64,000 nt of DNA from Hetaerina americana (Eukaryota; Arthropoda; Insecta; Odonata; Calopterygidae): positions 28,745,622 to 28,809,621 of the forward strand of contig JAKTNV010000009.1 of assembly GCA_022747635.1 (NCBI GenBank), written 5' to 3'. The translations under genes were made by a program, and so were the position numbers. Under the pieces are notes generated by a model that worked only from the letters and a program-made list of their open reading frames with translations, was not told the DNA's origin and did not search any database. Positions 36,229 to 45,140 of the stretch are shown here, in pieces. How positions within the stretch are numbered: position 1 is the stretch's first letter; every line of letters starts with the position of its first letter.

Positions 36229-36231
36229 ATA

Positions 36232-37551
36232 CTACCTTGATCAAAAAGTTCCCGGAATAACCACCGTGGGGCGCTCCCATCGTTCCGATTTGAGTTCTGT
36301 TTTTTTTGTTAAATTGGTACATCCGTTGTTGATATTCCCTTTAAATCTTAGTGTCATAACTTGACATTTGCAAAAGTTACGGTCGGTTTTCGGTATGTCC
36401 ATCAGTGCTTCCTGCGATTTTTCCATTACTTCCTCTCGGCTGCTAAAACGCTTTCCCCGTAATGGATTTTTAACTCGATTGAACAGAAAGAAGTCACAGG
36501 GAGCCAAATCAGGTGAATTCGGTGGCTGTTGGATGGTATTTGTTGCATTTTTCGTCAAAAAATTACGAATAATGATAGCACTGTGCGACGGTGCGTTATC
36601 ATGGTGCAAAATCCACGAGTTTTCTGCCCACATTTCTGGTCTCTTTCGGCGAATTGCTTCACGCAAACGTCTCATAACGCCCAAATAATACTCTTTGTTT
36701 ACTGTCTGGCCTTCTGGCAAAAATTCATGATGCACTACACCGTTGTAATCCATGAAAACCGTCAGCATTGCCTTCTTTTTTGACTGAAAACGACGTGGTT
36801 TTTTTGGTCTCGGCTCATTTGGTGAACGCCATTCACTTGCCTGATGTCTGGATTGCGTGTCGTACTCATAAACCCACGTCTCGTCTCCAGTAATGATCCT
36901 TTTGATGAATGTGGGATCGGATTCAGCCTCGCAAATCATGTCTTTTGCGACGTCAACACGGTCTCTTTTTTGCATGAAATTGAGGTCTTTTGGCATGCTA
37001 CACGACGGAAACCCAAATCATTAACCACAATGTCTTGGGCGGATCCATAGGCAATGTTCAAGTCCTCCGCTATTTCTCTGATGGTTAATTTGCGGTTATT
37101 GACCAACATTTCTTTTACTTTATCAATTTTTTCACCGACTTTCGATGTCGATGGTCTGCCACTGCGTTCATCATCTTCGATTGACTCACGACCACTTCTG
37201 AACCGCTCGTGCCACTGGTAAACGACCGTTTTTTTTAGAGAATCGTTGCCGAAACACTTTTCCAACATTTCCAACGTCCGTGCGCCACTAAATCCGTTTT
37301 TTACGCAAAATTTAATACAAGTTCGTTGTTGCAAATTTAAATCCATTTCTGAAATTGTAAAAAATCGCCAACACACACAGAGATAGATGTACTCTTGGCT
37401 ACGTAACTTTTGCAAATGTCAAGTTATGACACTAAGATTTAAAGGGAATATCAACAACAGATGTACCAATTTAACAAAAAAAACAGAACTCAAATCGGAA
37501 CGATGGGAGCGCCACACGGTGGTTATTCCGGGAACTTTTTGTTCAAGGTAG
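36232..37551 (-). mobile_element. Mariner with two 5' ends (copy 2)
   Basis: TA flanks (36230-36231, 37552-37553) bound a 1320-bp element of the same family as the intact copy. Its right end (37403-37551) is the normal 5' end. Its left end (36232-36380) is not the 3' end but an inverted copy of those same 149 bases, joined at about 36381 to the transposase near codon PKT. The element thus has 149-bp near-identical terminal repeats instead of the usual short ones. I infer an aberrant transposition or gene conversion that copied one end onto the other. Confidence 0.92.
36241..37346 (-). pseudogene. Mariner transposase, frameshifted and C-terminally replaced
   Basis: The minus-strand frame starts at MDLNLQQRTCIKFCVKNGFS (37346) and runs through the helix-turn-helix domain to GFRRVA. 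A 10-bp deletion at about 36994 then shifts the frame; the continuation PKDLNFMQKRDRVDVAKDM is open to 36241. All three catalytic blocks remain in the second frame (GDETW, HHDNAPSH, SPDLAPCDFFLF). The last residues after MDIPKT are foreign: they come from translating the inverted 5' end, replacing the normal EYKKCFEDWIKRWHKC segment. Both lesions should abolish activity. Confidence 0.9.
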
Positions 37552-37552
37552 T

Positions 37553-39270
37553 ATTTGTGTTCAACCCTCTCTGCAAGCCACTTTAGGGGTTAATGGTTAG
37601 ATGTAAGGGGACTTAGGACACCACCCATCAAGGAAAATCGGTGATTTGAATCGCAAGTCGGATGGAAAAAATGTATCACATCGATTTTTTCTGAAACCTA
37701 TTTCCCCGGATTTTTATCTATGATCGAACATAGGTGCATGTGAAATATTACGATAACGAAATTTCATGGCTATTTTTCTAAGTCCAATTTTCGAAAACTC
37801 GATGCATATTCGAAGTCTGATGATGATTATATTTATTCAATAATTTTTGTCTCCCTAAACTTATAATTTCATTTTTCGCTAACTAGAAGGATTTATGTCC
37901 CTATTTCACCAAATCGTCTCACGAAGTGAATTCCCATTGGGGCATTATGAAAAAGTTAAGTGACGAAAAATAAAGAATCTCTAATTAAATCTACATAAAT
38001 TCAGTAAATATTTACCTGTCTAGATGAAGCCACCGTATATATAGATGAATTATATATTTTTTTAAGTCTCGTGATTTAATGAGCAGTGCAATTTTTGGAG
38101 ATGCGTGTTTTAGTTTCCTACATTATAAGGACAAAATAACTTTTAAATCACTCTCCTCGGGGATTCAAACTAATTAAATTTTACTACATTATTTCCTCCA
38201 GTCTGACGAGCTTATTTCCAGTCCAGAGTCGCTTCTGCGAATCGAACTTCTATCGACTATCCTACATTTTCTAAAATGTCCTCAAAAATGTGTCCAAAAT
38301 TTATGTAACTTCATCAAGGTTATTTGAAAATATGAAGTATTTTTTGTGTTACATGATGCGTGATGTTAGTACATAAATACTCTCATGTATATAGATCGTA
38401 AAATAAAAATGAACGAAACGCCCGGATTTTAGTATGCTTTTGCAATTTGAACGTGTTGACCGACCGGAACTAATCCGTTAAAGCCCTTTGTCTCCTTGTA
38501 CAGGGGATGAACATTTCTTTTGGATTTATCTGTTGTAGTTCATGCCATTATAATCCTCATATTCTCGCGAACTAGGCCATTTCGCTCGGTTTTCTGGCCC
38601 AGCACTTTTCACTGCTTCATGAAATATGCTCTCATCTACAAACCAAATGGGTATACTTGGCGTAACAACGGAACTCGATACATAGTAAAAGAATTTTGGG
38701 TAGAAAATATTGGAAATGGACAGTTCTGAATCAGGGCTTCCCGGGAATTTGCACCTGAGGTCGTGTCAAAGCTTTCAAATCAAGGGACGCGGAGGGTTTT
38801 GTTGTCTGATGCAACGTGACTGCGCAACGAGGATGCACGGAGGATGTCAAAATGTTGTTTTAATCGAGGGTGCAGACGGCTGGATGGGACTCCCGATGCA
38901 GTTTATCACCTCGTTTTGGATAGCGTTGAGCTTGTTTATAGCTGGAGTTAATCATTGCCTTTAGTTCCTGTTTCAGCAACAATAATCGAACCTTGATCAC
39001 TCATCGTTTCATCTTTCGACCATTTTTTTTTGTTCCGAGCGAAAACTAAAAGTGATGCTTGATCAGATTGTTAATTTGATTCGATAAAGTTTTCCGATGA
39101 AACAAATTATCGGTCATGAGTGTATAATGATTTATCAACAAAAATCAATTAGTCTATCGATCAAGGAAAATAAAACGGCGGTGAAATCGGTACATTTTTG
39201 CTATTCTCGTGGAGTAAATGTTGGCGCAAGTATGTGGTTTTGATATTGGAATGAATGTACTACCATTTTT
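37553..39270. other. Noncoding stretch
   Basis: CTCTGCAAGCCACTTTAGGGG at 37568 weakly recalls the LINE-B 3' end (CCCTGCAAGCCACTGCTAGGG). Otherwise no repeat family or gene is recognised. Confidence 0.4.
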
Positions 39271-39272
39271 GA

Positions 39273-39467
39273 AGCGCAGGGGAATACGTTTTGGGGTAGA
39301 CTGTTCATTCAGTAGATACATTTCAAGCTACCACGCAGCAATTGCTGCGTGGTAGCTTGAAATGTAGTCAATTCATTTGATTACTACATTCTCGGTAGCC
39401 AGGTGTCAACAGAAGGATTTCGTTTAAGCCTTCCCTCTTACTTTGGGAAAAACGTATTCCTTGCACT
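39273..39467. repeat. Fold-back element with 50-bp perfect palindrome
   Basis: Bases 39317-39341 and 39342-39366 are exact reverse complements with no loop (centre CAGCAA|TTGCTG). Outer arms 39273-39299 and 39441-39467 also pair, sharing GGAATACGTTTT and its complement with a few mismatches. The layout is that of a small fold-back or MITE-like element. No coding sequence is present. Confidence 0.85.
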
Positions 39468-39469
39468 GA

Positions 39470-40390
39470 CATACTCGTATACGCTTTCCACAGACCACCG
39501 TGTTCAATGAGTATTTTAATGCGTAAATTATTTTAATAAATTTTATGTTTCTACCAGATCCTGACACCTATAGGGAATTCATAATCTACGTTTGGAAATA
39601 CAGTTTTTTGAATAGGAATCTTCGTACACCTTAAGTAGTTGTCATAGATTCTATTTCGAGAAACGCATTTCATTTGATGCTTTTAATATCAAATTCCTAT
39701 GTGCGATTGCGTGCTGATGGATACTTCGAATTCCAAAAGGAGCACGTCGAAATTGCGCATTTCTTTAACTGGGATTACGCACAACAGTTTTTTCGTTCAA
39801 TAAAGTTAGATGTGTTCAGAATACGGGAGAGTGAATATATTTTCTCGCTACATCAGTGCTATTGCCCCTGGACGCATCAGTTTGGTCCTATGGGCGATGA
39901 GTTGACGCTATTGTCTCATAGATTGAAGTGCCAAGCGGGCCTAAACCGTTTAGCACGTCATCTTTATTGCACGTGGATGCTATTTAATGCCCCTTTTCCC
40001 AGGAACAGCGGGATTAATTGGACACAAAACCTTTATCATCCCACGCCACTGAAATTCATGGGGACACAATTTGACATATTTAGCGAGCGTTACTGTGTAA
40101 GTATGATTTCTGTCTAAGAATGGGTTGAGTGAAAACAAGAGTGAATAATCGCGGCAACAGCAGGACAAGAGACAGGCTGGCGAAAAATGCTGTTAGTTTT
40201 AGTTTGCAAGTAATGGGTATCAGCCAGATCTGGGCCGGTACTATGAGAATTTGACATTTTAAATGAACCTAGATTGGCTCTATTAAATTATACGTATCCC
40301 AGGGGATTTTGTGCTGATCGGTGTTACGTCAACATTTTAATTGCGGCAAAAACAAAATTTTACTCAATACCAGGTAAATAATACTTTTAA
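39470..40390. other. Noncoding, one unrecognised 147-codon frame
   Basis: A plus-strand frame at 39674-40117 (MMLLISNSYVRLRADGYFEF...) stays open for 147 codons, but it resembles no family I know, has no splice or start context to favour it, and a frame of this length is expected by chance in 64 kb. I do not call it a gene. Confidence 0.4.
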
Positions 40391-40399
40391 ATAAATAAA

Positions 40400-40431
40400 T
40401 ATACATATATATATATATATACACATATATT

Positions 40432-40464
<33 letters not shown>

Positions 40465-40480
40465 GATATGTATATATATA
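40400..40480. repeat. Impure (TA)n microsatellite
   Basis: TA dinucleotides interrupted by ACACA and TTTA steps, followed by a short CACACA run at about 40484. Confidence 0.9.
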
Positions 40481-40544
40481 TCTCACACACATACGAGTAG
40501 AACAAAATAAACCATGTAAATAATACTTATTTATATACATGGAC

Positions 40545-41035
40545 GTTGAGTAAGGATATTAAGAAAAAGATCGTTGAAACTTTGATATGGAGTGTAGGTA
40601 TGTACGGTGCGGAATCATGGTCATTGAAGCAGGATAATGAGCGTAGATTGCAGGTTTCTTAAATTTGGGTTGTTGAGGAGGATTGAGAAGTTGAAGAGGG
40701 CAGGAAGAAAAACAAATGAGGAAGTGCTAGGTACGGTGGGGGAGGAAAGGCCATGATTGAGAGAAATCGTTAGGAGACAGGAAAAATGGATGCAGAGCAT
40801 ATTGATTGGCAACGGGACGTTGAAGACTAATTGCGGGGAGAATGTTAGGCAAACGAGGAAGGGGCAGGAATAGGATTGAGATGTTGGCCAGAATGAAGGG
40901 AGGAAGGAAGCATACGGAGATGAAAAGGGGTTTGTTGTATAGTAGGATGTTGGGATGTGTTTCCTTAGGAGAGACAAGATATTTACTTGGTAGTTGTGTC
41001 CATCCAAAACCGAGCTTAACCTGGTAGATTACCTA
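40545..41035 (+). pseudogene. LINE-A 3' fragment with 3' tail
   Basis: Frames read LSKDIKKKIVETLIWSVGMY, GAESWSLKQDNERRLQ, then KTNEEVLGTVGEER, RRQEKWMQSILIGNGTLKT and, after shifts, the GKRGRGRNRIEMLARMKGGR motif. This is the LINE-A region after the RT to the C-terminus. The 3' tail follows: GTTGTGTCCATCCAAAACC and GGTAGATTACCTATAATTA at 40992-41040, which recur at 43103-43156 on the other strand. Stops break the frame. Confidence 0.8.
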
Positions 41036-41039
41036 TAAT

Positions 41040-42410
41040 TACTAATCATTTATGTTTTTGCAGGATTATCGTATCCTGCCATGATTAAAACAGGAAAAAT
41101 TATAACTTTTCGGCTGAAAATTTCGTAAAAGAAGGTAGTCCTTTAATTCAGACCAGTGTATAAACATCATGGTATAAATAATTAATGTAGGGAGGTAACA
41201 TGAGGTAAACAATTTCCTCAAATATTACCCGTTAGTAAATCCATGTGTACATTGTAACATCATTGCTTGCGCCATCTCTGGTTTGTGAAGATTTCTAGAA
41301 GAGAGAAAGTAGATTGAATCGCTCTACGTCTCGTTTATAGGGGATTTAATTTCGGAGTTAGCATGCTTGAGCACGTGATGAAATGCGAAGAATTTTTCGT
41401 GAAATTCTTTCCAACTAAAAACGGGCGTGAGGATAAACAAATGATTCAACGTTCTTTTCGCTCTATCTTTTTTTCCGGCAGAGATGCATAAATGCAACAC
41501 GCCGGTACTCGCCTTGAACACATGCTCGCTTGAAACAGAGCGTCGCAGCATGTCCTTATCCGAAGTATTCAACAGTTCGATAAAATATACTCTCGAGTAA
41601 AAACCAAAAATATATGTTTATCCAAAGAAGTCCAAGTGAAACACAGACGATTGTATCGAGCCCTATATCGACTTATACTGTGAATATTTACACTAGTGTG
41701 ATGATTCCACGGCGGCGAGATCCGCGTCGGCAGCGGCCGCGTATGGATCGGACCGAGGGGACTTTCCTTCTCAACCTTCCTCGTGGCTTGTCAGCCTCCA
41801 GGGAAGAGATAGGAGCAGGGGAACAGCAGCGGGTGAGCGGAGCGGGCCTTGTGGTGGATGGGTTGGAACGAAATCGAGTTGAGGTGAGAGGGAAGGGTTA
41901 AGTCAATGCTGACGGTGCAACGCGGGGGTCAGCGGTGAAAAAATTAAGAGATTTAACGAAAGGGAAGAGCGTCCGATTCGGTTAAATTTAAATTATTAAA
42001 AGCATTAACGTTTAACGAGTAACGTTTGAATGGGTTGAGCATTGGTTAACAATGAAGTGACCACAATTGGGTTTTTCGTATTTTTGATCAGAAAAATTGC
42101 CTTTCGTGTTTGAAAAAATTGATAAAAATATTTTACTCCTGCATGATACCCTGTACTTTAATGATGCTGTATTAAAAATTAAGTTTTCTAAACCGTTAGT
42201 TACAAATATATAGGTAAAAGAATTCAAATAATGAAGATAATCTTAAATACAGGCACGCGCACTTCGATGGCTAAGCGTGAAATATTTCTTAACGAATGCA
42301 ATAGAATCTACTGGTAGCTAGGAGAACTATAAAATAAAGATTAAATAAAATAATGAAGCATACTAGGGTACTTAGAATGAAAAAAATACTTTTTTCTAGC
42401 GCACTTGTTA
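41040..42410. other. Noncoding stretch with a GC-rich patch
   Basis: The patch 41700-41935 is GC-rich and contains GGGACTTTCC (41758-41767), a match to the Rel/NF-kappaB (Dorsal-type) site. No gene is recognised; the minus-strand frame at 41324-41572 has no known relatives. Confidence 0.4.
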
Positions 42411-42414
42411 GTAG

Positions 42415-42500
42415 TTATGCTGGAAAAATGACATCTTAAATCTCTCAGTGCTACAGTTGATCTCTCTAGTGCTTCTTTTATGATCACTCATACCGCTTTC
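42415..42500 (-). pseudogene. LINE-B 3' fragment, short
   Basis: GCTGGAAAAATGACATCTTA followed by AATCTCTCAGTGCTACAGTTG matches LINE-B at 27330 (TTGGAAAAATGACCTCTTAAA) and at 21690. About 85 bases. Confidence 0.55.
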
Positions 42501-42654
42501 ATGATGAATCTTCACACTGACTCATATGGTATTCATTATCTTTGAAAAGTTTTCTCTTAATTGAATGGACGTAGCTATCGGATATTAAAGTATTTCTGTA
42601 AGAAGTATAACACTTTTCTTTTGTACCTAAAGCGAAGACTGGATTGCCGTCGAG

Positions 42655-42781
42655 AAGTAGAAATATTATGTGAGAGTCCATTTTATTTATGCCTATGCTT
42701 TAATAGTGTTTTAATTATGTTCTGTGCGTTCACGTCTTGGAATTTCTTCCAAGAGTATGCGTCTGTGTACGTGTCTGTATA

Positions 42782-42877
<96 letters not shown>

Positions 42878-42910
42878 AATAAATAAATATAAATAAATAA
42901 ATATATATAT
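42655..42910 (+). repeat. Repeat D copy with long (TA)n tail
   Basis: TGTGAGAGTCCATTTTATTT at 42669 begins a segment shared with 42990 (TGTGAGAGTCCTTTTACGTG) and 44570. It runs through a short GT stretch into a TA array at 42786-42865, followed by TAAA-type repeats to 42910. Confidence 0.6.
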
Positions 42911-42939
42911 ATCTGTGATGTATGAGCACTCACGAGAGC

Positions 42940-43050
42940 AATATAACATTTGGACGGCACAATAGATCACGAAATAGAAACAATCTACAATGTGAGAGTC
43001 CTTTTACGTGTTATCTATTTTATTTTGTGTTCTACTCTGCCGTCCATATG

Positions 43051-43102
<52 letters not shown>
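42940..43102 (+). repeat. Repeat D copy between TA arrays, with inverted ends
   Basis: TAACATTTGGACGGCA (about 42944) and TGCCGTCCATATGTTA (about 43041) are inverted to each other and bracket a second repeat D copy; a TA array follows to 43102. Confidence 0.6.
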
Positions 43103-43105
<3 letters not shown>

Positions 43106-43156
43106 GGTAATCTACCGGTTAAGGTAGGTTTTTGGATGGACACAACTACCCAAAAA
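43103..43156 (-). repeat. LINE-A 3' tail fragment
   Basis: The minus strand reads GGTAGTTGTGTCCATCCAAA, ACC, then TTAACCGGTAGATTACC, matching the end of the LINE-A copy at 40987-41035. It is attached directly to the TA array on one side and lies 14 bases before a mariner on the other. Confidence 0.7.
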
Positions 43157-43170
43157 AAAATATATATATA

Positions 43171-44502
43171 CTACCTTGATCAAAAATTTCCCGGAATTTA
43201 TTCAGAAAATTAAAAATACAAGTTTATTCATCTAAATCTATATTGTCCCCTTCAAAGTAATCCCCATCGACTGCAACACACTTATGCCAGCGCTTGATCC
43301 AATCCTCGAAACATTTTTTATATTCGGTTTTCGGTATGTCCATCAGTGCTTCCTGCGATTTTTCCATTACTTCCTCTCGGCTGCTAAAACGCGTTCCCCG
43401 TAATGGTTTTTTAACTCGATTGAACAGAAAGAAGTCACAGGGAGCCAAATCAGGTGAATTCGGTGGCTGTTGGATGGTATTTGTTGCATTTTTCGTCAAA
43501 AAATTACGAATAATGATAGCACTGTGCGACGGTGCGTTATCATGGTGCAAAATCCACGAGTTTTCTGCCCACATTTCTGGTCTCTTTCGGCGAATTGCTT
43601 CACGCAAACGTCTCATAACGCCCAAATAATACTCTTTGTTTACTGTCTGGCCTTCTGGCAAAAATTCATGATGCACTACACCGTTGTAATCCATGAAAAC
43701 CGTCAGCATTGCCTTCTTTTTTGACTGAAAACGACGTGGTTTTTTTGGTCTCGGCTCATTTGGTGAACGCCATTCACTTGCCTGATGTCTGGATTGCGTG
43801 TCGTACTCATAAACCCACGTCTCGTCTCCAGTAATGATCCTTTTGATGAATGTGGGATCGGATTCAGCCTCGCAAATCATGTCTTTTGCGACGTCAACAC
43901 GGTCTCTTTTTTGCATGAAATTGAGGTCTTTTGGCACCAAATTTGCTGCTACACGACGGAAACCCAAATCATTAACCACAATGTCTTGGGCGGATCCATA
44001 GGCAATGTTCAAGTCCTCCGCTATTTCTCTGATGGTTAATTTGCGGTTATTGACCAACATTTCTTTTACTTTATCAATTTTTTCACCGACTTTCGATGTC
44101 GATGGTCTGCCACTGCGTTCATCATCTTCGATTGACTCACGACCACTTCTGAACCGCTCGTGCCACTGGTAAACGACCGTTTTTTTTAGAGAATCGTTGC
44201 CGAAACACTTTTCCAACATTTCCAACGTCCGTGCGCCACTAAATCCGTTTTTTACGCAAAATTTAATACAAGTTCGTTGTTGCAAATTTAAATCCATTTC
44301 TGAAATTGTAAAAAATCGCCAACACACACAGAGATAGATGTACTCTTGGCTACGTAACTTTTGCAAATGTCAAGTTATGACACTAAGATTTAAAGGGAAT
44401 ATCAACAACAGATGTACCAATTTAACAAAAAAAACAGAACTCAAATCGGAACGATGGGATCGCCACACGGTGGTTATTCCGGGAACTTTTTGATCAAGGT
44501 AG
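43171..44502 (-). mobile_element. Complete mariner element (copy 3)
   Basis: A 1332-bp element with TA target duplications at 43169-43170 and 44503-44504, inserted in TA repeats. The ends CTACCTTGATCAAAAATTTC (left) and CTACCTTGATCAAAAAGTTC (right, complement) are inverted repeats with one difference in the first 27 bases. It carries one uninterrupted transposase frame. Copies 1 and 2 belong to the same family and are very similar, suggesting recent activity. Confidence 0.95.
43224..44297 (-). CDS. Mariner transposase, intact (DD34D)
   Basis: The minus-strand frame encodes 357 residues from MDLNLQQRTCIKFCVKNGFS; an extra in-frame ATG at 44366 adds 23 residues, but MDLN is the likely start. 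Residues 1-110 hold two helix-turn-helix motifs that bind the inverted repeats (TVVYQWHERFRSGRE; LTIREIAEDLNIAYGSA). The catalytic domain carries the three metal-binding Asp: ITGDETWVYEYD, HHDNAPSH and NSPDLAPCDFFLF, with 34 residues between the second and third, the mariner DD34D spacing. MDIPKTEYKKCFEDWIKRW and DNIDLDE end the protein. Length is normal for mariner transposases (about 345-360). It cuts and pastes elements at TA sites in the nucleus. No stop, frameshift or lost catalytic residue is visible; activity itself is unproven. Confidence 0.95.
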   Translation of the reverse strand: MDLNLQQRTCIKFCVKNGFSGARTLEMLEKCFGNDSLKKTVVYQWHERFRSGRESIEDDERSGRPSTSKVGEKIDKVKEMLVNNRKLTIREIAEDLNIAYGSAQDIVVNDLGFRRVAANLVPKDLNFMQKRDRVDVAKDMICEAESDPTFIKRIITGDETWVYEYDTQSRHQASEWRSPNEPRPKKPRRFQSKKKAMLTVFMDYNGVVHHEFLPEGQTVNKEYYLGVMRRLREAIRRKRPEMWAENSWILHHDNAPSHSAIIIRNFLTKNATNTIQQPPNSPDLAPCDFFLFNRVKKPLRGTRFSSREEVMEKSQEALMDIPKTEYKKCFEDWIKRWHKCVAVDGDYFEGDNIDLDE

Positions 44503-44514
44503 TATATATATTTT

Positions 44515-44664
44515 CAGTCTCTCTTGAAGAAGGCCTCTGAGAGGGCCGAAAGCTCGAACAATTTACCGTGTGAGTGTTCTTTTAAATGTGTCTATTCTTT
44601 TCTATTTGTGTTATATTGTGTCAGCCCATTATTGTGCCGCTCGTGTGAGTTTTTCCGTACAATC

Positions 44665-44712
<48 letters not shown>
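44515..44712 (+). repeat. Repeat D copy with hammerhead-like core and (TA)n tail
   Basis: CTTGAAGA (44523-44530), a GGCC...GGCC stem (44532-44547) and GAAA (44548-44551) resemble a hammerhead core, as found near the ends of Penelope-like elements. The next part, CAATTTACCGTGTGAGTGTT, is shared with the copies at 42655 and 42970, and a TA array ends it at about 44667-44711. No RT is attached. The Penelope-like assignment is tentative. Confidence 0.5.
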
Positions 44713-44714
44713 TA

Positions 44715-45045
44715 CACATACATCCTTATATCTGTTTCTATATAAATGAGTATATATTATAAAAACATTGATTAAGACATTCAAACATGGAATCACAAAG
44801 AGAGGACAGTCAAATATGTAGCTTTGTCTTTCCGACGGCACGGCACAGACACACCCACACACTCACACTGCACACTTATACACACGTCATAGGTATATTA
44901 GTTGTTAATATTTCATACACATATACGATATTCATCACATATATGCTTGTGAATTGGATATTGAATATATGCTGTATATTGTTGAATACTATAGTGCGCC
45001 CATTTGATATGTTGTGTTCTATGGATTACCTTTGTGAGAATACTC
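44715..45045. other. Noncoding, fragment of SINE3 body
   Basis: CCTTATATCTGTTTCTATAT at 44724 matches the SINE3 body at 20257. CA-rich sequence follows at 44847-44885. Nothing else is recognised. Confidence 0.45.
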
Positions 45046-45049
45046 CGAT

Positions 45050-45140
45050 TCACCTGTCTAATTGGCTCAATTGGGCATCACGCTCACCCAGTAGCAAAGC
45101 GCAGGGCCGTGAGGGAGAATTTAGCCTCTGGCATGGATCA
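45050..45140 (-). repeat. Possible decayed SINE2 fragment
   Basis: On the minus strand CTACTGGGTGAGCGTGATG matches the SINE2 body at 29090 (TTACTGGGTGAGCGTTACC). Only about 45 bases are convincing. Confidence 0.3.

Noticed and set aside
39317..39366. MicroRNA precursor
   Set aside because: The hairpin has no loop and is perfectly paired, unlike a pre-miRNA.
39674..40117. Unbroken 147-codon frame
   Set aside because: No recognisable domain or splice context; about one such frame is expected by chance in a window of this size and composition.
42561..42970. Frames made of repeated Ile-Tyr
   Set aside because: These are translations of (TA)n arrays. The same applies at 12.1, 20.3, 25.9, 44.7, 58.4 and 59.4 kb.
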